Of a DNA stretch of 64,000 nt, positions 62,858-64,000 are shown piece after piece. The position numbers and the translations under genes are program-made. The notes under the pieces are model-generated. The model was not told the DNA's origin, ran no database searches, and saw only the letters and a list, made by a program, of their open reading frames with translations. Position 1 is the first letter of the stretch; the number at the start of each line of letters is the position of its first letter. The stretch covers positions 1,178,001-1,242,000 of the forward strand of contig NZ_CP151657.1 in assembly GCF_038405225.1 (NCBI RefSeq), read 5' to 3'. Source of the stretch: Arthrobacter citreus (GTDB lineage Bacteria; Actinomycetota; Actinomycetes; Actinomycetales; Micrococcaceae).

Positions 62858-64000
62858 GCGCCCCGGCACGCGGCGGCCCCCGCCCTGTGATGCGCGGCCC
62901 CGGCGCAGGCCATGCCCCGGCCGCAAAACCGTTGAATTTCCGGGCCAGCGTCAAGCGGATCCTGTCCCTCATGGCCCCGGACCGGCTCCGGCTGGCCCTG
63001 GTGATGGTTGCCGCCGTCGTCTCCGTGGCGCTCGCCGTCACGGCTCCGCGGATCCTGGGTGAAGCCACCAACGTGATTTTCGACGGCGTAATCGGTGCCG
63101 GCCTGGACCCGGGCGTCAGCAAGGACGAGCAGGTGCGGGAACTGCGCCTGGCCGGAGAGGGCCAGCTGGCGGACATGCTCGCCGCCATGGACGTGGTCCC
63201 TGGGGCGGGCGTGGACTTCGGCAGGCTGCGGATGCTGGTGCTGGGGGTGCTGGGCATCTACCTCGCAGCCTTCTTCTTCGGCTGGCTGCAGGCACGCGTG
63301 ACGGCGCGGGTGGTGCAGAACGCCATGTACCGGCTGCGGAAGGACGTGGACGGCAAGCTCTTCCGGCTCCCCATGTCGCACTTCCAGCGCGAATCCCGCG
63401 GGGACGTGCTCAGCCGGGTGACCAATGACATCGACAACCTGGCCCAGACGCTGTCCCAAACCCTGACCCAGATCATCACGTCGGTGCTCACCATCGTGGG
63501 GGTGCTGGGCATGATGCTGTGGCTGTCCCCGCTGCTGGCACTGATCGCCGTGGTCACGGTGCCGGTCTCCGCCGTCGTCACCGTGTTCATTGCCAAGCGC
63601 TCGCAGGCGCAGTTCATGCAGCAGTGGAAGTCCACGGGTGAGGTGAACGGGTACATCGAGGAAATGTTCAGCGCCCAGGACGTGGTGAAGGCCTTTGGGC
63701 AGCAGGAGCGCGTGGTGGAGGGCTTCCGGCCGGCCAATGAGACCCTGTACCGCTCCTCCTTCAAAGCGCAGTTCGTTTCCGGCGTCATCATGCCCACCAT
63801 GCAGTTCATCTCCAACCTGAACTACGTGGCGGTTGCCGTGGTGGGCGGCATCCTGGTGGCCAACGGGCGTCTCTCGATCGGAGGCGTGCAGGCCTTTGTG
63901 CAGTACAGCCGCCAGTTCTCGCAGCCGCTGGGTCAGATTGGATCGCTGATCAACATGCTGCAGTCCGGGGTGGCATCAGCCGAACGTGTGTTCGAACTTT
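62854..64000 (+). CDS. ABC transporter, fused permease/ATPase (second half, cut by window edge)
   Basis: Partner of the preceding gene, starting GTG 62854 with a four-base overlap (GTGA). 382 codons are visible: a Pro/Gly/Ala-rich N-terminus (about 30 residues) and the membrane domain with LFRLPMSHFQRESRGDVLSRVTND, a coupling-helix stretch typical of the family, but an insert at about 85-125 (GVSKDEQVRELRLAGEGQL) enlarges the first extracytoplasmic loop. The ATPase lies beyond 64000; by analogy it should hold the canonical catalytic site. Confidence 0.92.
   Translation, partial: MSAPARGGPRPVMRGPGAGHAPAAKPLNFRASVKRILSLMAPDRLRLALVMVAAVVSVALAVTAPRILGEATNVIFDGVIGAGLDPGVSKDEQVRELRLAGEGQLADMLAAMDVVPGAGVDFGRLRMLVLGVLGIYLAAFFFGWLQARVTARVVQNAMYRLRKDVDGKLFRLPMSHFQRESRGDVLSRVTNDIDNLAQTLSQTLTQIITSVLTIVGVLGMMLWLSPLLALIAVVTVPVSAVVTVFIAKRSQAQFMQQWKSTGEVNGYIEEMFSAQDVVKAFGQQERVVEGFRPANETLYRSSFKAQFVSGVIMPTMQFISNLNYVAVAVVGGILVANGRLSIGGVQAFVQYSRQFSQPLGQIGSLINMLQSGVASAERVFEL

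Overview
The window is chromosomal DNA from a high-GC actinobacterium, most likely Arthrobacter or a close relative in the Micrococcaceae. The grounds are strongly GC-biased codon use, actinobacterial polA, rpsA, coaE and uvrB, many genes that start directly behind a TAnnnT -10 box without a Shine-Dalgarno sequence, and a dimethylglycine oxidase whose length (830 aa) and key residues (H225, Y259, D552) match the Arthrobacter globiformis enzyme. I saw no rRNA or tRNA gene, insertion sequence, prophage or CRISPR array.

Layout. 1-9.7 kb: a glutamate decarboxylase cut by the left edge, an Hsp20 chaperone, an MFS transporter fused to two extracellular-type beta-sandwich domains, a PiT phosphate transporter with a small membrane partner, and several single-enzyme genes. 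9.7-15.6 kb: polA, an Eis-like acetyltransferase and rpsA. 15.6-22.8 kb (minus strand): a beta-glucoside/cellobiose-type operon with binding protein, two permeases, GH1 beta-glucosidase, LacI regulator and a Gfo/Idh oxidoreductase. Its sigma70-like promoter is bracketed by two identical 14-bp LacI operators. 23.1-26 kb: a second LacI regulator diverges from an MFS transporter and a DUF1349 protein, with a palindrome over both starts. 26-31.4 kb: a DUF2975/XRE pair behind a nested palindrome, several small enzymes and coaE. 31.5-33.6 kb: uvrB.

33.6-50.4 kb is the most coherent block: a complete glycine betaine to glycine degradation island. It holds a Rieske monooxygenase and its reductase (gbcAB), a LysR regulator, a BCCT betaine transporter, dimethylglycine oxidase, purU, two paralogous GntR/FCD regulators and soxBDAG. 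Betaine is imported and demethylated to dimethylglycine, then sarcosine, then glycine. The removed methyl groups leave as formaldehyde or methylene-tetrahydrofolate, and PurU can free folate by releasing formate. An ATATATCA-containing element recurs at the BCCT/gntR, purU/gntR and sox promoters, and a related ATATCAATGC element lies by gbcA/lysR, so the island looks like one regulon.

50.4-64 kb: a TerC-family protein behind a yybP-ykoY (manganese) riboswitch, an operon with a DUF3516 helicase, acetyltransferase and S33 hydrolase, a DUF695-like protein, trans-aconitate methyltransferase, an APC permease, a metallo-beta-lactamase-fold hydrolase, an intergenic stretch with a 33-bp direct repeat and an 18-bp inverted repeat, and a two-gene ABC exporter cut by the right edge.

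All functional names rest on motifs and family knowledge read by eye. No database search was run.
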